NCBI RefSeq assembly: GCF_016907015.1
Contig: NZ_JAFBBE010000004.1
Coordinates: 124,001 to 188,000, forward strand
DNA: 64,000 nt
Reading direction: 5' to 3'
DNA from: Oceanisphaera litoralis
GTDB lineage: Bacteria > Pseudomonadota > Gammaproteobacteria > Enterobacterales > Aeromonadaceae
Shown: piece after piece, positions 10,014-18,435 of the stretch
Numbering within the stretch: the stretch's first letter is position 1
Layout of the letters: every line of letters starts with the position of its first letter
The notes under the pieces: generated by a model
The model's database searches: none
Told to the model about the DNA's origin: nothing
Seen by the model: only the letters and a program-made list of their open reading frames with translations
Translations under genes and position numbers: made by a program

Positions 10014-13000
10014 ATGAAAGCACCACTGGCACAGGGACTCTACGATCTTCTCACAACCCAAGGGTTAACAAAATCATTGGCAGAAAGCGGGCTCTCCGCC
10101 CAACCCGAAGAACTCAATCCGGCGTTTAGTCACGAACGCCTGGCCGATGTTCTGGCAGAACAGCTATCCCGGCTATTGTCCGGCGTCAGTGGTGACAAAC
10201 AAGCCAAGGTGAGGGCACAAGCCGAACTTATAAACGACATATTGCGATACTCCCGTCAGCGGTTGGCTCAGGATGAAGCCCCCGATCTGCTATGCACGCC
10301 GCCCAAGGTGCTGCGTTCCTTGTATCCTGCCCAGCGAAAGCCTGAACTGCCAGCCATCGGCTTGGCACAACCCTGGCTGTTTACTGCCGGTAAAGATTCT
10401 CCCGCTTTGTTGCATGAGCTCACTGCCGAACTGGCGTCATGCAATAGCGTCGATATTCTGGTGAGCTTTATCACCGTCTCTGGGGTGCGAAAGATCATCG
10501 AAGTGCTCAAGCAGATCACCAGCACCGATGCCAAAGGGCAAAGCCAGGCCAAGATACGGGTGCTGACCACCACCTATGTGGGCGCCACCGAGCAAAAAGC
10601 GTTAGATACGCTGGCCCGATTGCCTAATTGTGAAGTTCGGGTATCGCTCGACGGACGTCGCACCCGCTTACACGCCAAAGCCTGGATTTTTGAGCGGAAC
10701 ACGGGGTTCGGTTCCGCCTATGTGGGCAGCGCCAATCTGTCTGGTGCCGCCCTCATGGGCGGTCTGGAATGGACGGTTAAATTCACCGAAAAAGGACAGA
10801 ATAAGCTCTATCAACGGGCACAGGCTCATTTTGAAACATTATGGGAAGATGGCGAGTTCCTATCCTATAACCCTGAAAATAAGACACATCGTAACGAGCT
10901 AGCCAAGGCACTCAAGCGCGAGTCTGGCCGAGACCTGATTGCGACACCCACCTTCTTCGATATCGAGCCCAAGCCCTTTCAGCTGGATATTTTGGAGCAA
11001 CTTGATAACGAGCGAGCACATGGTCGAATGCGCAACCTGTTGGTTGCCGCCACCGGCACCGGTAAAACCGTTATGGCGGCCTTCGATTACCGTCGCCTAG
11101 CCCGCAAGCAAGGCGGCTTGCCGCGGCTACTGTTTGTCGCCCACCGCAAGGAATTGTTGATACAGGCCATGCGCACCTTTCGACTGGTGTTGCGCGAAGC
11201 AGAGTTCGGCGATCTCTTTACCGGTGAGCATCAACCAGAGCAGGATCAGCATCTGTTTGCCACCATTCAAAGCCTAAATGCCCGCAAGCTAGTCTCTCAG
11301 CAAGCAGCAGATTACTGGCACATGGTGATTATTGACGAATGTCATCACATAGAAGCCAACAGCTTCGAAACGCTGCTCTCAAGCATTTCTCCGGCTTATT
11401 TACTGGGCTTAACCGCGACACCGGAACGAGCAGATGGCAAGAATATCCTACGCCATTTTGATAATCGACCGGACGGCTCACCGGCAGCCCAATTGCGCCT
11501 GTGGCAGGCGCTGGATCTGCAACTGCTAGCCCCCTTCGAATATTATGCCTGTGACGATGACACCGACTACCGAGAGATCCCCTGGCAACAGGCCAACGAA
11601 TTCAAAGCGCTGGATAACCTGCTTACTGGTAACCATGTTCGCGCAGCGGCAGTGATCCGCTCCTGGCAACAACTGGTGGACGACCCTAAACGCGGTAAGA
11701 GCCTGGTATTCTGCGTGAGCATTGCTCATGCCGAATTTATGGCAGATCAGTTTGAAAAGGCCGGCATTATCGCTCGTGTGATCACCGGTAAAAGCTCCGT
11801 TAAAGAGCGCCGAGATCTGCCCAAACAGCTAGAACGTGGCGAGATCCATGCCATCGTGACCGTAGATCTCTATAACGAAGGGATCGATCTTCCCTTTGTC
11901 GATACCTTGCTGTTACTGCGACCCACCCAAAGCGCTACTCTGTTTCAACAGCAAATCGGTCGCGGTCTGCGTTTGTTCGAGGGTAAGGAAAGCTGCCTGA
12001 TCCTGGATTTTGTCGGCCAGCATAAGGAAGGATTCCGCTTCGATATGCTCTACAGCGCCATCACTGGCCTGTCGCGCCGTGAAGTGATCGAAAGCATAGA
12101 AAAAGGCTTTGGCCGACTGCCTAGCGGTTGCCATATCCAACTACAAAAGCAAGCCAAAGAGCATATTCTTAGCAGCCTGAAACAGGCACTGAATCAGAAC
12201 TGGCGCCGCCTGCAGCAGGAGCTGCACGCCTATGTGAGTCTGACCGGAAGCCGTCACGTAGCTCTCGATGACTTTCTCAACGAGCAGCAACTAGAGCTGG
12301 AAGATATCTATCGCGCTGGCCAAAACAGCGGTTGGACCAATCTGCAACGGGATGCCGGGCTTCTGCCGGGTGCAGCCTCCGCCGAGGAACGCTATTTCAG
12401 CCGCCGGCTGGGGAGTTTGTTGCACCTGGATGACACAGCACAGTTACAGCTTATCAACCAAGTGGCCGAGAGTGATGCCCATTACGTGATCGTCGATGAG
12501 CAGCAACAGCAGCGACTACAAATGCTGGCCTATCAGATAGATGGCCAACAAAGCCAGACCGGTTCAGCCCAAGCCTTTCTCACTCGGCTATCCCAGACTC
12601 CAGCTGTGTGCAATGAGTTGGCTCAGCTCAGCAACTATCTAGATGCGAGAACGCAGCATCAATACTTACCTCTGCCGGGACTGGAGCACACACCGCTGCG
12701 ATTACATGCAGCCTATCACAGCCGAGAAATCCTCACCGCCGTAGGTTTTCTTACCGCAGAAAAACGCACGCCGTTTCAGGCTGGCGTACTGCCATTCAAA
12801 GAGAGCAAAACCGAATTGCTGTTCGTGACGCTGGATAAAAGTACGGCCCAGCATGAAGGTGTCGCCTATAACGACTACGCCATCAGCCAGACTCAGTTTC
12901 ATTGGCAATCTCAAAACAGTGCAGGTCCCAGCACTCCAGGTGGTCGCCGTTATATTGAAAGCGAAACTAATGGCTGGCAGTTTCAGCTGTTTGTACGCAT

Positions 13001-13139
13001 CGACAAAAATTCACCCTATCGCGCCTGTGGTCCGGTGAAATTTATGCGCTATCACGGCAGCAAACCGATGAACATAACCTGGCAGCTGAAGTACCCGCTA
13101 CCGGTGAGACTGTTCAAGGGATTCAGTGTGCTGGGCTAA
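10014..13139 (+). CDS. SauUSI-like PLD nuclease / SF2 helicase / DUF3427-type protein
   Basis: 1041 residues. PLD domain with H220-A-K222, E227 and GSAN 238-241, a better match to the HxKxxxx(D/E)...GSxN motif than its upstream neighbour. SF2 helicase: Walker A GTGKT (K351), DECH box 441-444, motif VI QQIGRGLR about 646-653. The last ~150 residues look like DUF3427. PLD-helicase-DUF3427 is the layout of S. aureus SauUSI, a type IV endonuclease that cuts DNA containing 5-methylcytosine or 5-hydroxymethylcytosine. It lies 32 bases after the related helicase gene with AAGGGACAGG just before ATG. Base composition is visibly lower in GC than its neighbour, suggesting separate acquisition. Activity is inferred. 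Confidence 0.85.
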   Translation: MKAPLAQGLYDLLTTQGLTKSLAESGLSAQPEELNPAFSHERLADVLAEQLSRLLSGVSGDKQAKVRAQAELINDILRYSRQRLAQDEAPDLLCTPPKVLRSLYPAQRKPELPAIGLAQPWLFTAGKDSPALLHELTAELASCNSVDILVSFITVSGVRKIIEVLKQITSTDAKGQSQAKIRVLTTTYVGATEQKALDTLARLPNCEVRVSLDGRRTRLHAKAWIFERNTGFGSAYVGSANLSGAALMGGLEWTVKFTEKGQNKLYQRAQAHFETLWEDGEFLSYNPENKTHRNELAKALKRESGRDLIATPTFFDIEPKPFQLDILEQLDNERAHGRMRNLLVAATGTGKTVMAAFDYRRLARKQGGLPRLLFVAHRKELLIQAMRTFRLVLREAEFGDLFTGEHQPEQDQHLFATIQSLNARKLVSQQAADYWHMVIIDECHHIEANSFETLLSSISPAYLLGLTATPERADGKNILRHFDNRPDGSPAAQLRLWQALDLQLLAPFEYYACDDDTDYREIPWQQANEFKALDNLLTGNHVRAAAVIRSWQQLVDDPKRGKSLVFCVSIAHAEFMADQFEKAGIIARVITGKSSVKERRDLPKQLERGEIHAIVTVDLYNEGIDLPFVDTLLLLRPTQSATLFQQQIGRGLRLFEGKESCLILDFVGQHKEGFRFDMLYSAITGLSRREVIESIEKGFGRLPSGCHIQLQKQAKEHILSSLKQALNQNWRRLQQELHAYVSLTGSRHVALDDFLNEQQLELEDIYRAGQNSGWTNLQRDAGLLPGAASAEERYFSRRLGSLLHLDDTAQLQLINQVAESDAHYVIVDEQQQQRLQMLAYQIDGQQSQTGSAQAFLTRLSQTPAVCNELAQLSNYLDARTQHQYLPLPGLEHTPLRLHAAYHSREILTAVGFLTAEKRTPFQAGVLPFKESKTELLFVTLDKSTAQHEGVAYNDYAISQTQFHWQSQNSAGPSTPGGRRYIESETNGWQFQLFVRIDKNSPYRACGPVKFMRYHGSKPMNITWQLKYPLPVRLFKGFSVLG

Positions 13140-13264
13140 TACTGGCTTTCATATTCAATAATTTTTGAGTGGCCGCGATGCTACGCGGTCTACTCGTTCA
13201 CGATCTACATCTCGTACTCGCTGAGTGATCTGATGAGCCAGTAGCGACTTCAGCTAACTAAAAA

Positions 13265-14341
13265 TTACCCGCCGGGGTATTTTTCAAAGATCTCGTCATC
13301 CATCGGGCCGTAGCCGCCATCATAGGTTTCCGGCACCAGAATAATGTCTTCGGCTATCTGCTCGATAACCTCTTTCAGTTCGAGTGTTGCCAGCCAGCGT
13401 TCTGGAATGGCGGCTCTGCCGTGTATCAGCCCCAGTATGTTGCCGGCGACCATGCCCGTGCTGTCACTGTCGCCACTGTGGTTGACCGAGGTCAGCACGC
13501 CCTGCTCGTAGTCTTGTGCAAACAGGGCGCACCAAACGCCTATCGCCAGGGCTTCTTCTGCAATCCAGCCGCCACCGTATTCATCAATCCTCAATGGGGT
13601 GGGCGCAATCCCTCGCTTACGAAATGATCTTACGGCCTGCAGGGCGCTCAGCACTTCACATTCCTTTCCGTCTTGCTGTGCCAGCGCTTGCAGTCGTTCC
13701 ATGACCCGATCCAGAGACTGGTCCAGGCTCATGTCTTCTGCCCAGATCAATTGCAACAACAGCGAGAAGGCCGCTGCCGCAACATAGCCGGTACGGTGCC
13801 CATGGGTCAGCATGGCCGCTTTCAACGAATGGGCGAATGACTCTTCGAAGAATGCGAAAGGGGCAGAACGCATGACGGTTCCGCACCCTTTGCTGCTGTT
13901 CTCGGCTTTAAAGCCGAAATGTTCGGCGCTTTCCAGTGCCCCCAGGCAGGTCAGTCCGGGTGCCCGCTGTGACCAGAGTGCCTTGTTTTTGATAAGCCAA
14001 CCGTTTTTGGAAACGGAAAGACGTTTGTCGGGAGAATGCCCCTGTGTCAGCAGCCAACGCAAATAGGCATGATGAATGACCGATGGTGGATCGCAGATTC
14101 CCCTTGCCGATGCTCTGACCCAGGCGCGAAGCAGCCCCTCTGCGGTAAACAGCATCATCTGGGTGTCATCCGTTATCTTGCCCAGGCCGCCATAGGCGGG
14201 AACAAAACCGGTGATTCCATCCGGGCCAAATTTGGCGCTGATTTCCGGCCAGCTCATAAACTCGATACCCGCCCCCAGGGCATCGCCCACGGCGCCCCCG
14301 AGCAAGCAGCCCGCTACCGCATCCATTTTGCGTTTTTCCAT
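13265..14341 (-). CDS. ADP-ribosylglycohydrolase family protein
   Basis: 358 residues of the DraG/ARH fold. Metal-binding motifs are TDDT (57-60, in KITDDTQMML) and the C-terminal HSGDSDSTG (288-296), both intact, so it should bind two Mg ions and hydrolyse ADP-ribose bonds on protein, nucleic acid or small molecules. The N-terminus AGCLLGGAVGDALG is the usual family start. It converges on the PLD-helicase pair and ends 125 bases from it; co-function is possible but they are on opposite strands. No nitrogenase genes are near, so it is unlikely to be a true DraG. Confidence 0.85.
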   Translation of the reverse strand: MEKRKMDAVAGCLLGGAVGDALGAGIEFMSWPEISAKFGPDGITGFVPAYGGLGKITDDTQMMLFTAEGLLRAWVRASARGICDPPSVIHHAYLRWLLTQGHSPDKRLSVSKNGWLIKNKALWSQRAPGLTCLGALESAEHFGFKAENSSKGCGTVMRSAPFAFFEESFAHSLKAAMLTHGHRTGYVAAAAFSLLLQLIWAEDMSLDQSLDRVMERLQALAQQDGKECEVLSALQAVRSFRKRGIAPTPLRIDEYGGGWIAEEALAIGVWCALFAQDYEQGVLTSVNHSGDSDSTGMVAGNILGLIHGRAAIPERWLATLELKEVIEQIAEDIILVPETYDGGYGPMDDEIFEKYPGG

Positions 14342-14482
14342 GCTCTGTATCCCTGTCTTTATTAACGATGTGGCGCGGTTGATCTCCCATCACCAAGACT
14401 CATTCTGTACCAAATATTTCGATCTGTCTGCCTGTTAACGGGTCATATCGATGGCAGTCATCTCGGCTGAGACTCAATATAA

Positions 14483-14510
14483 AAAGCCGCCATCTGTTGG
14501 TGGCGGCTTT
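14483..14510. terminator. Hairpin with A/T flanks between divergent genes
   Basis: AAAGCCGCCA and TGGCGGCTTT form a 10-bp stem with an 8-base loop. Followed by a short T/A stretch on the plus strand and by a T-run on the minus strand. It lies between divergent genes, so it would stop read-through or an antisense/leader transcript. Confidence 0.55.
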
Positions 14511-14588
14511 ATCTTCTCGGGTCAGCTGCAGTTAACACTTGTAGACCCGGCACAAACCGGATATACCCCTGTCTGTTGAGTGATAGGG

Positions 14589-15755
14589 ATGGGTGAGCCA
14601 GTGAAAAAGCTGTTTGTGATGTGTGGCCTGGCCCTGTTGCTGGCAACGGTGTTCAGTGTGGGCAGTCGCCCTGTGCCCATCGAGCAGAGGCTGATACAGA
14701 TTCAGGCCGGCGATATGTTGCAGGGATTTCCCGGCATTGAACAGGAGCCGGTCGGGGTGCAGGCGGTACTGCTGGATCTGGCCGATGAGCCGCTGCTGCT
14801 GGTCAAGGCCCAGGCGGCCTTTATGCGTTATCCGGCCATGGCTCGCCGTGTGTTTTCAACCTACGGCGGCGAGCCCGAGTTTCAGCAGATACTGCTGCGC
14901 TATGGTGAAACGGTGCTGCCCCCCATCCATCATTTCATGACCCGGCCCATTCACACCATAGAGCTGCTGAACCAGGCAGATCAGGGTTACCGGGCCATCA
15001 AACAGTATTTTACCGGTACGCCAAAAAGCGCCAATACCCCAAGCGAAACCCCGGACCGGTACCAAACGCTTTCTCCGGAAGAACGCGGCTGGTATGCCGT
15101 CCACTTCATCAGGAGCGAAGGGCATGATTTTCTCGGCCAGTTTATGGTGAGCGATCAGGGTGAAACCCGATGGATAGTAACCGAACGCATGCTGGAAGGA
15201 CTGAACCAGTTCTTTACCAGTGGCATCCGCGGCCTGGAAACCAGATACCGCGCCGGTGAAACGCTCACCGCCGGGGATATCGGCTGGGCCTCGGTCGATG
15301 TGCTGGTGTTAACCAGTGCCGTCAAGGTGTTGCGCATGGGCCGTGCTACGGCGGTTAGCACCCAGGGTGCCGGCCGAGCCACCCGTTCGGCGGCCCTGGC
15401 CGCTCGGGCAAGTCAGGGCGGGCGCATGGTGCTGACCAGTGCCCGCTATGCCAAGTGGCCCCTGGTTGTCGGTGCCGGCTATCTGGTGATCAGCCACCCC
15501 AGCCTGGTCAGTGACCTGCTCGCGGGTGTGGCCGATGTGCTGGGCCTCCCCGTGCTGGCCGTGCAGCTGGCCGGCTGGCTGTTGCTGTTGATTCCGGTGC
15601 TTTATCTTGGCAGCTGGCTGCTCTGGCTTGTTGGCCCGCTGCTGATGGGGTTGTTGCGGCTGGCTCATTTCATGCTGGCCAGGCTGAGTGGCAGGAAAGG
15701 GCGAATTCCGGGTATCGAGAGCACCGTAATAATGCCCATCCTGGTAAAGAAGTGA
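14589..15755 (+). CDS. Uncharacterised exported/membrane protein
   Basis: About 388 residues, not recognised. The N-terminus KKLFVMCGLALLLATVF is a signal peptide or membrane anchor. The middle (about 30-250) is soluble, with ERGWYAVHFIRSEGHDFLGQ and YRAGETLTAGDIGWASVDVL. The C-terminal third has hydrophobic segments around WPLVVGAGYLVISHP, LLLLIPVLYLGSWLLWLVG and a basic tail (LSGRKGRIPG). Start is uncertain: ATG 14589, or GTG 14601 just after GGGTGAG. No operon partner. Confidence is for its being a gene, not for a function. Confidence 0.75.
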   Translation: MGEPVKKLFVMCGLALLLATVFSVGSRPVPIEQRLIQIQAGDMLQGFPGIEQEPVGVQAVLLDLADEPLLLVKAQAAFMRYPAMARRVFSTYGGEPEFQQILLRYGETVLPPIHHFMTRPIHTIELLNQADQGYRAIKQYFTGTPKSANTPSETPDRYQTLSPEERGWYAVHFIRSEGHDFLGQFMVSDQGETRWIVTERMLEGLNQFFTSGIRGLETRYRAGETLTAGDIGWASVDVLVLTSAVKVLRMGRATAVSTQGAGRATRSAALAARASQGGRMVLTSARYAKWPLVVGAGYLVISHPSLVSDLLAGVADVLGLPVLAVQLAGWLLLLIPVLYLGSWLLWLVGPLLMGLLRLAHFMLARLSGRKGRIPGIESTVIMPILVKK

Positions 15756-16057
15756 TCAGTTACTGATAACCATTACTGATAAGTAATACCATAACAGAAG
15801 TGGTTCAGTCGTCATTCCCGCGCACCCTCTCTTGTCATTCCCACGAAGGTGGGAATCCAGGGCCTGTAGCGCAGAATTTTCAGACTGCGGTTCACCTGTA
15901 AAGACACTGGACCCCCGCCTTCGCGAGGGTGACGATAAAGGCAAACCAACCCTTGTATCCACACCTGTTACGCAAGATTACTTAACCATGCCGTATTTAA
16001 AGTCCAGTCATACCGGGCTTGACCCGGTATCTTACTGCAGGGAGATCCTGACGTTCG
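15756..16057. repeat. Intergenic repeats before the marR-like gene end
   Basis: No gene seen. Contains a CATTCCCACGAAGGTGGGAA unit (about 15834-15858), a CCCGCCTTCGCGAGGGTGAC unit (about 15911-15932) and an inverted repeat TACCGGGCTTGACCCGGTAT (16012-16031). These are members or relatives of the interspersed families near 5.4, 20.8 and 60.1 kb. Confidence 0.6.
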
Positions 16058-16573
16058 TCAGGATGACGGGCTGGGGCGATCTTCCTGGGCGGGCGGCGTG
16101 TCGTCTGCATTGAACAGCTCAAGCTGGCGTTGATAGTCTTCCGAGCCCACCCAGGTGGATAAACGCGCCAGCAGTTCGTCAAACACCTGCGCTTCTGCGG
16201 TTTGCAACGGCGCCATCAGCAGCGTTTCGAGTGCGCCGGACAGGCCTCTCGCTTCGTTCCGTGTTCTCTCGCCTTCTTCTGTGGTGAACAGCCGAAAGCG
16301 GCGGGCATCGGCCGCATCATTCTCGCGCCGGATCAGCCCCAGCCTGATCAGCCCCTGAATGATGCGCGAGGTCTGACTTCGTTCCAGGCTGGCCTGGCGG
16401 GAGAGCTCCACAAAGATAATGCCCGGCTGCCTGCCGATGATACGCAGCACGCGCACCTCGTGAATTTTCAGGCCCAGCCGGGATTGAAAAATGCCGTCGT
16501 TGGCACGTATCGCCTCCTCGGCAAGGAGATCGAGACGAAAGGTCAACCGCTCCTGACTAAATGATTTTTCCAC
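16058..16573 (-). CDS. MarR family transcriptional regulator
   Basis: 171 residues with a winged helix: GLKIHEVRVLRIIGRQPG, then the recognition region ELSRQASLERSQTSRIIQGLIRLGLI and the wing DAADARRFRLFTTEEGE. MarR proteins are dimeric repressors released by small ligands. The start is GTG at 16573 (CAC on the plus strand) behind AAGGAT. It diverges from the MFS transporter / amidohydrolase pair, which it probably controls; the 330-base gap holds an 11-bp phased repeat and a palindrome (listed separately). Confidence 0.88.
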   Translation of the reverse strand: MEKSFSQERLTFRLDLLAEEAIRANDGIFQSRLGLKIHEVRVLRIIGRQPGIIFVELSRQASLERSQTSRIIQGLIRLGLIRRENDAADARRFRLFTTEEGERTRNEARGLSGALETLLMAPLQTAEAQVFDELLARLSTWVGSEDYQRQLELFNADDTPPAQEDRPSPSS

Positions 16574-16581
16574 GCTTATCC

Positions 16582-16636
16582 TTATCTTTATCCGATCTTT
16601 ATTCGATCTTTATTCGATCTTTAACCGATTTTTACC
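16582..16636. promoter_or_regulatory. Five 11-bp direct repeats upstream of the MarR gene
   Basis: Units in order: TTATCTTTATC, CGATCTTTATT, CGATCTTTATT, CGATCTTTAAC, CGATTTTTACC. The 11-bp period is close to one helical turn, so a protein could bind the same face repeatedly. It begins 9 bases before the GTG start of the MarR gene, overlapping its ribosome site and probably its promoter; autoregulation or control by another factor is possible. Confidence 0.6.
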
Positions 16637-16753
16637 CGTCACGTTCTGGCGAACCCGGTACCAGACCCGCTATACCTAGTGCACAGGTGCAGCCTGATGC
16701 CGCTCGTGCCACTGCGTGGCTGACCGGCCTGTTGCCCCATGATGATTAGATTA

Positions 16754-16769
16754 ATTGACTCATGTCAAT
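16754..16769. promoter_or_regulatory. Inverted repeat ATTGAC-TCAT-GTCAAT, possible MarR operator
   Basis: A perfect 6-bp inverted repeat with a 4-base spacer, about 140 bases before the MFS transporter start. Size and symmetry fit a MarR-type operator. The rest of 16574-16907 shows nothing else I can name. Confidence 0.4.
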
Positions 16770-16907
16770 ATTTGCACCGCGCAACTATTGTAACTTGCGC
16801 TCAAGGACGAAACGCCCGGCTTACGGGTTATAGCCTGCGTTTCGCCACCTACTCCGCGTCATTTGTGCGCGGTCCTATATCGTAAGCTGCAAACAGAGGA
16901 CAGCCTT

Positions 16908-18371
16908 ATGAGTCACACCGATGCATCAAGCTACAGGGGCACCGACAAGCTCCTTTACGGCATAATACTGGGCGTGCTCGCCTTCTGGCTCTTTGCCCAG
17001 ACCACGCTGAACATAGCGCCGGCCATGGCCAAGGATCTTGGCGTTGAACAATCTCTGATGAACAGTGCGGTGGCAATCACTGCCCTGTTTTCGGGTATTT
17101 TTATCGTGGTGGTCGGCGGCCTGGCCGACCGTATCGGCCGTGTAAGAACCGTGATGTGGGGCTTTGTCTTCTCCATCATCGGTAACCTGCTGGTGGGGCT
17201 GGCCCCCGAAGGCGGCCTGGGCGGTACCTTCCTGATGGGTGGCCGTATCTTCCAGGGCCTGTCCGGCGCCTTTATCATGCCCGCCTCTCTGGCGCTGGTA
17301 AAAGCCTACTGGGACGGCGCCGGTCGTCAGCGCGCCATCTCGCTGTGGTCCATGGGCTCCTGGGGCGGCTCCGGCTTTGCCGCACTGTTCGGTGGCCTGA
17401 TGGCGCAGAATGTGGGCTGGCGCTGGATTTTCTTCATCGCCGCCGCCGTGTCCGTTGTCGGCATGCTGATGGTGCGTGGTACGCCCGAGTCCAAGGCCGA
17501 AACCAAGGGTGCCTACAAGTTCGACATCAAGGGCGTGATCACCTTCATGATCACCATGGTGGCGCTGCAGGTACTGGCCACCCAGGGCAGCTCCTTTGGC
17601 TGGACCAGCCCGGCGTCGCTCGGTCTGCTGGCCATTGTCGTTGTCTTTGGCGCCATCTTCTTCAAGGTGGAATCCAGCAATCCCAACGCCTTTGTGCAGT
17701 TCCGCCTGTTCCGCAACAGCACCTACACCGGGGCCACCATCTCCAACCTGCTGCTCAACGCCGTTGCCGGTATCATCATAGTGGCCATGCTGGTGCTGCA
17801 ACAGGGTGGCGGTATCACCGCCCAGGAAGCCGGTCTGCTGACCCTGGGTTACGCCATCTCCATTCTGGCCTTCATTCGGGTGGGTGAAAAACTGCTGCAA
17901 CGCTTTGGACCGCGCAAGCCGATGCTGTGGGGCTGCTTTATTGTGGGCCTGACCATAGTGCTGCTGATGCCCACCAACCTGATGCTGGAGACTTACAAGA
18001 TCCTGTGTGTCATCTCCTTCACCCTGTTCGGTGTGGGTCTGGCCTTCTACGCCACCCCGTCCACCGATGCGGCCCTGTCCAACCTGCCGGCGGATCAGTC
18101 CGGTGCCGGTGCCGGCATCTACAAGATGGCGTCTTCCCTGGGGGCCTCCTTCGGTGTGGCCATCGCCTCGGCGGTCTATACCGCCATCGCCGGTGACAAT
18201 ACGGGTGTTACCTGGATCGAAGGAGTGATCACCTTCACCGGTAACCAGGCCAACCTGGCCTACCGTGAAGCGGCCTTCTTTGCTCAGCTGACCATGCTGG
18301 TAATGCTGATCATCGCGGTCTTCTCCATTACCCTGACCATACCGAAGGGCAAGCCGTCCGACCGTAGCTAA
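16908..18371 (+). CDS. MFS transporter, DHA2 (14-helix drug/metabolite) type
   Basis: 487 residues, strongly hydrophobic, with the motif-A loop GGLADRIGRVRTVMWG after the second helix. Length and C-terminal helices fit the EmrB/QacA-like 14-helix branch. ATG 16908 is preferred over the upstream in-frame ATG at 16863 because AGAGGACAG lies just before it and the protein then starts with a short cytoplasmic tail. It is followed after 64 bases by an M20 amidohydrolase, so it may import or export an N-acyl amino acid or related compound; the divergent MarR gene is the probable regulator. Confidence 0.88.
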   Translation: MSHTDASSYRGTDKLLYGIILGVLAFWLFAQTTLNIAPAMAKDLGVEQSLMNSAVAITALFSGIFIVVVGGLADRIGRVRTVMWGFVFSIIGNLLVGLAPEGGLGGTFLMGGRIFQGLSGAFIMPASLALVKAYWDGAGRQRAISLWSMGSWGGSGFAALFGGLMAQNVGWRWIFFIAAAVSVVGMLMVRGTPESKAETKGAYKFDIKGVITFMITMVALQVLATQGSSFGWTSPASLGLLAIVVVFGAIFFKVESSNPNAFVQFRLFRNSTYTGATISNLLLNAVAGIIIVAMLVLQQGGGITAQEAGLLTLGYAISILAFIRVGEKLLQRFGPRKPMLWGCFIVGLTIVLLMPTNLMLETYKILCVISFTLFGVGLAFYATPSTDAALSNLPADQSGAGAGIYKMASSLGASFGVAIASAVYTAIAGDNTGVTWIEGVITFTGNQANLAYREAAFFAQLTMLVMLIIAVFSITLTIPKGKPSDRS

Positions 18372-18435
18372 TATCGCTGACCGCCGGCCAGGGCCGGCGG
18401 TCATCCACCTTCATTGTTTACAAGGGGTTATTGAC

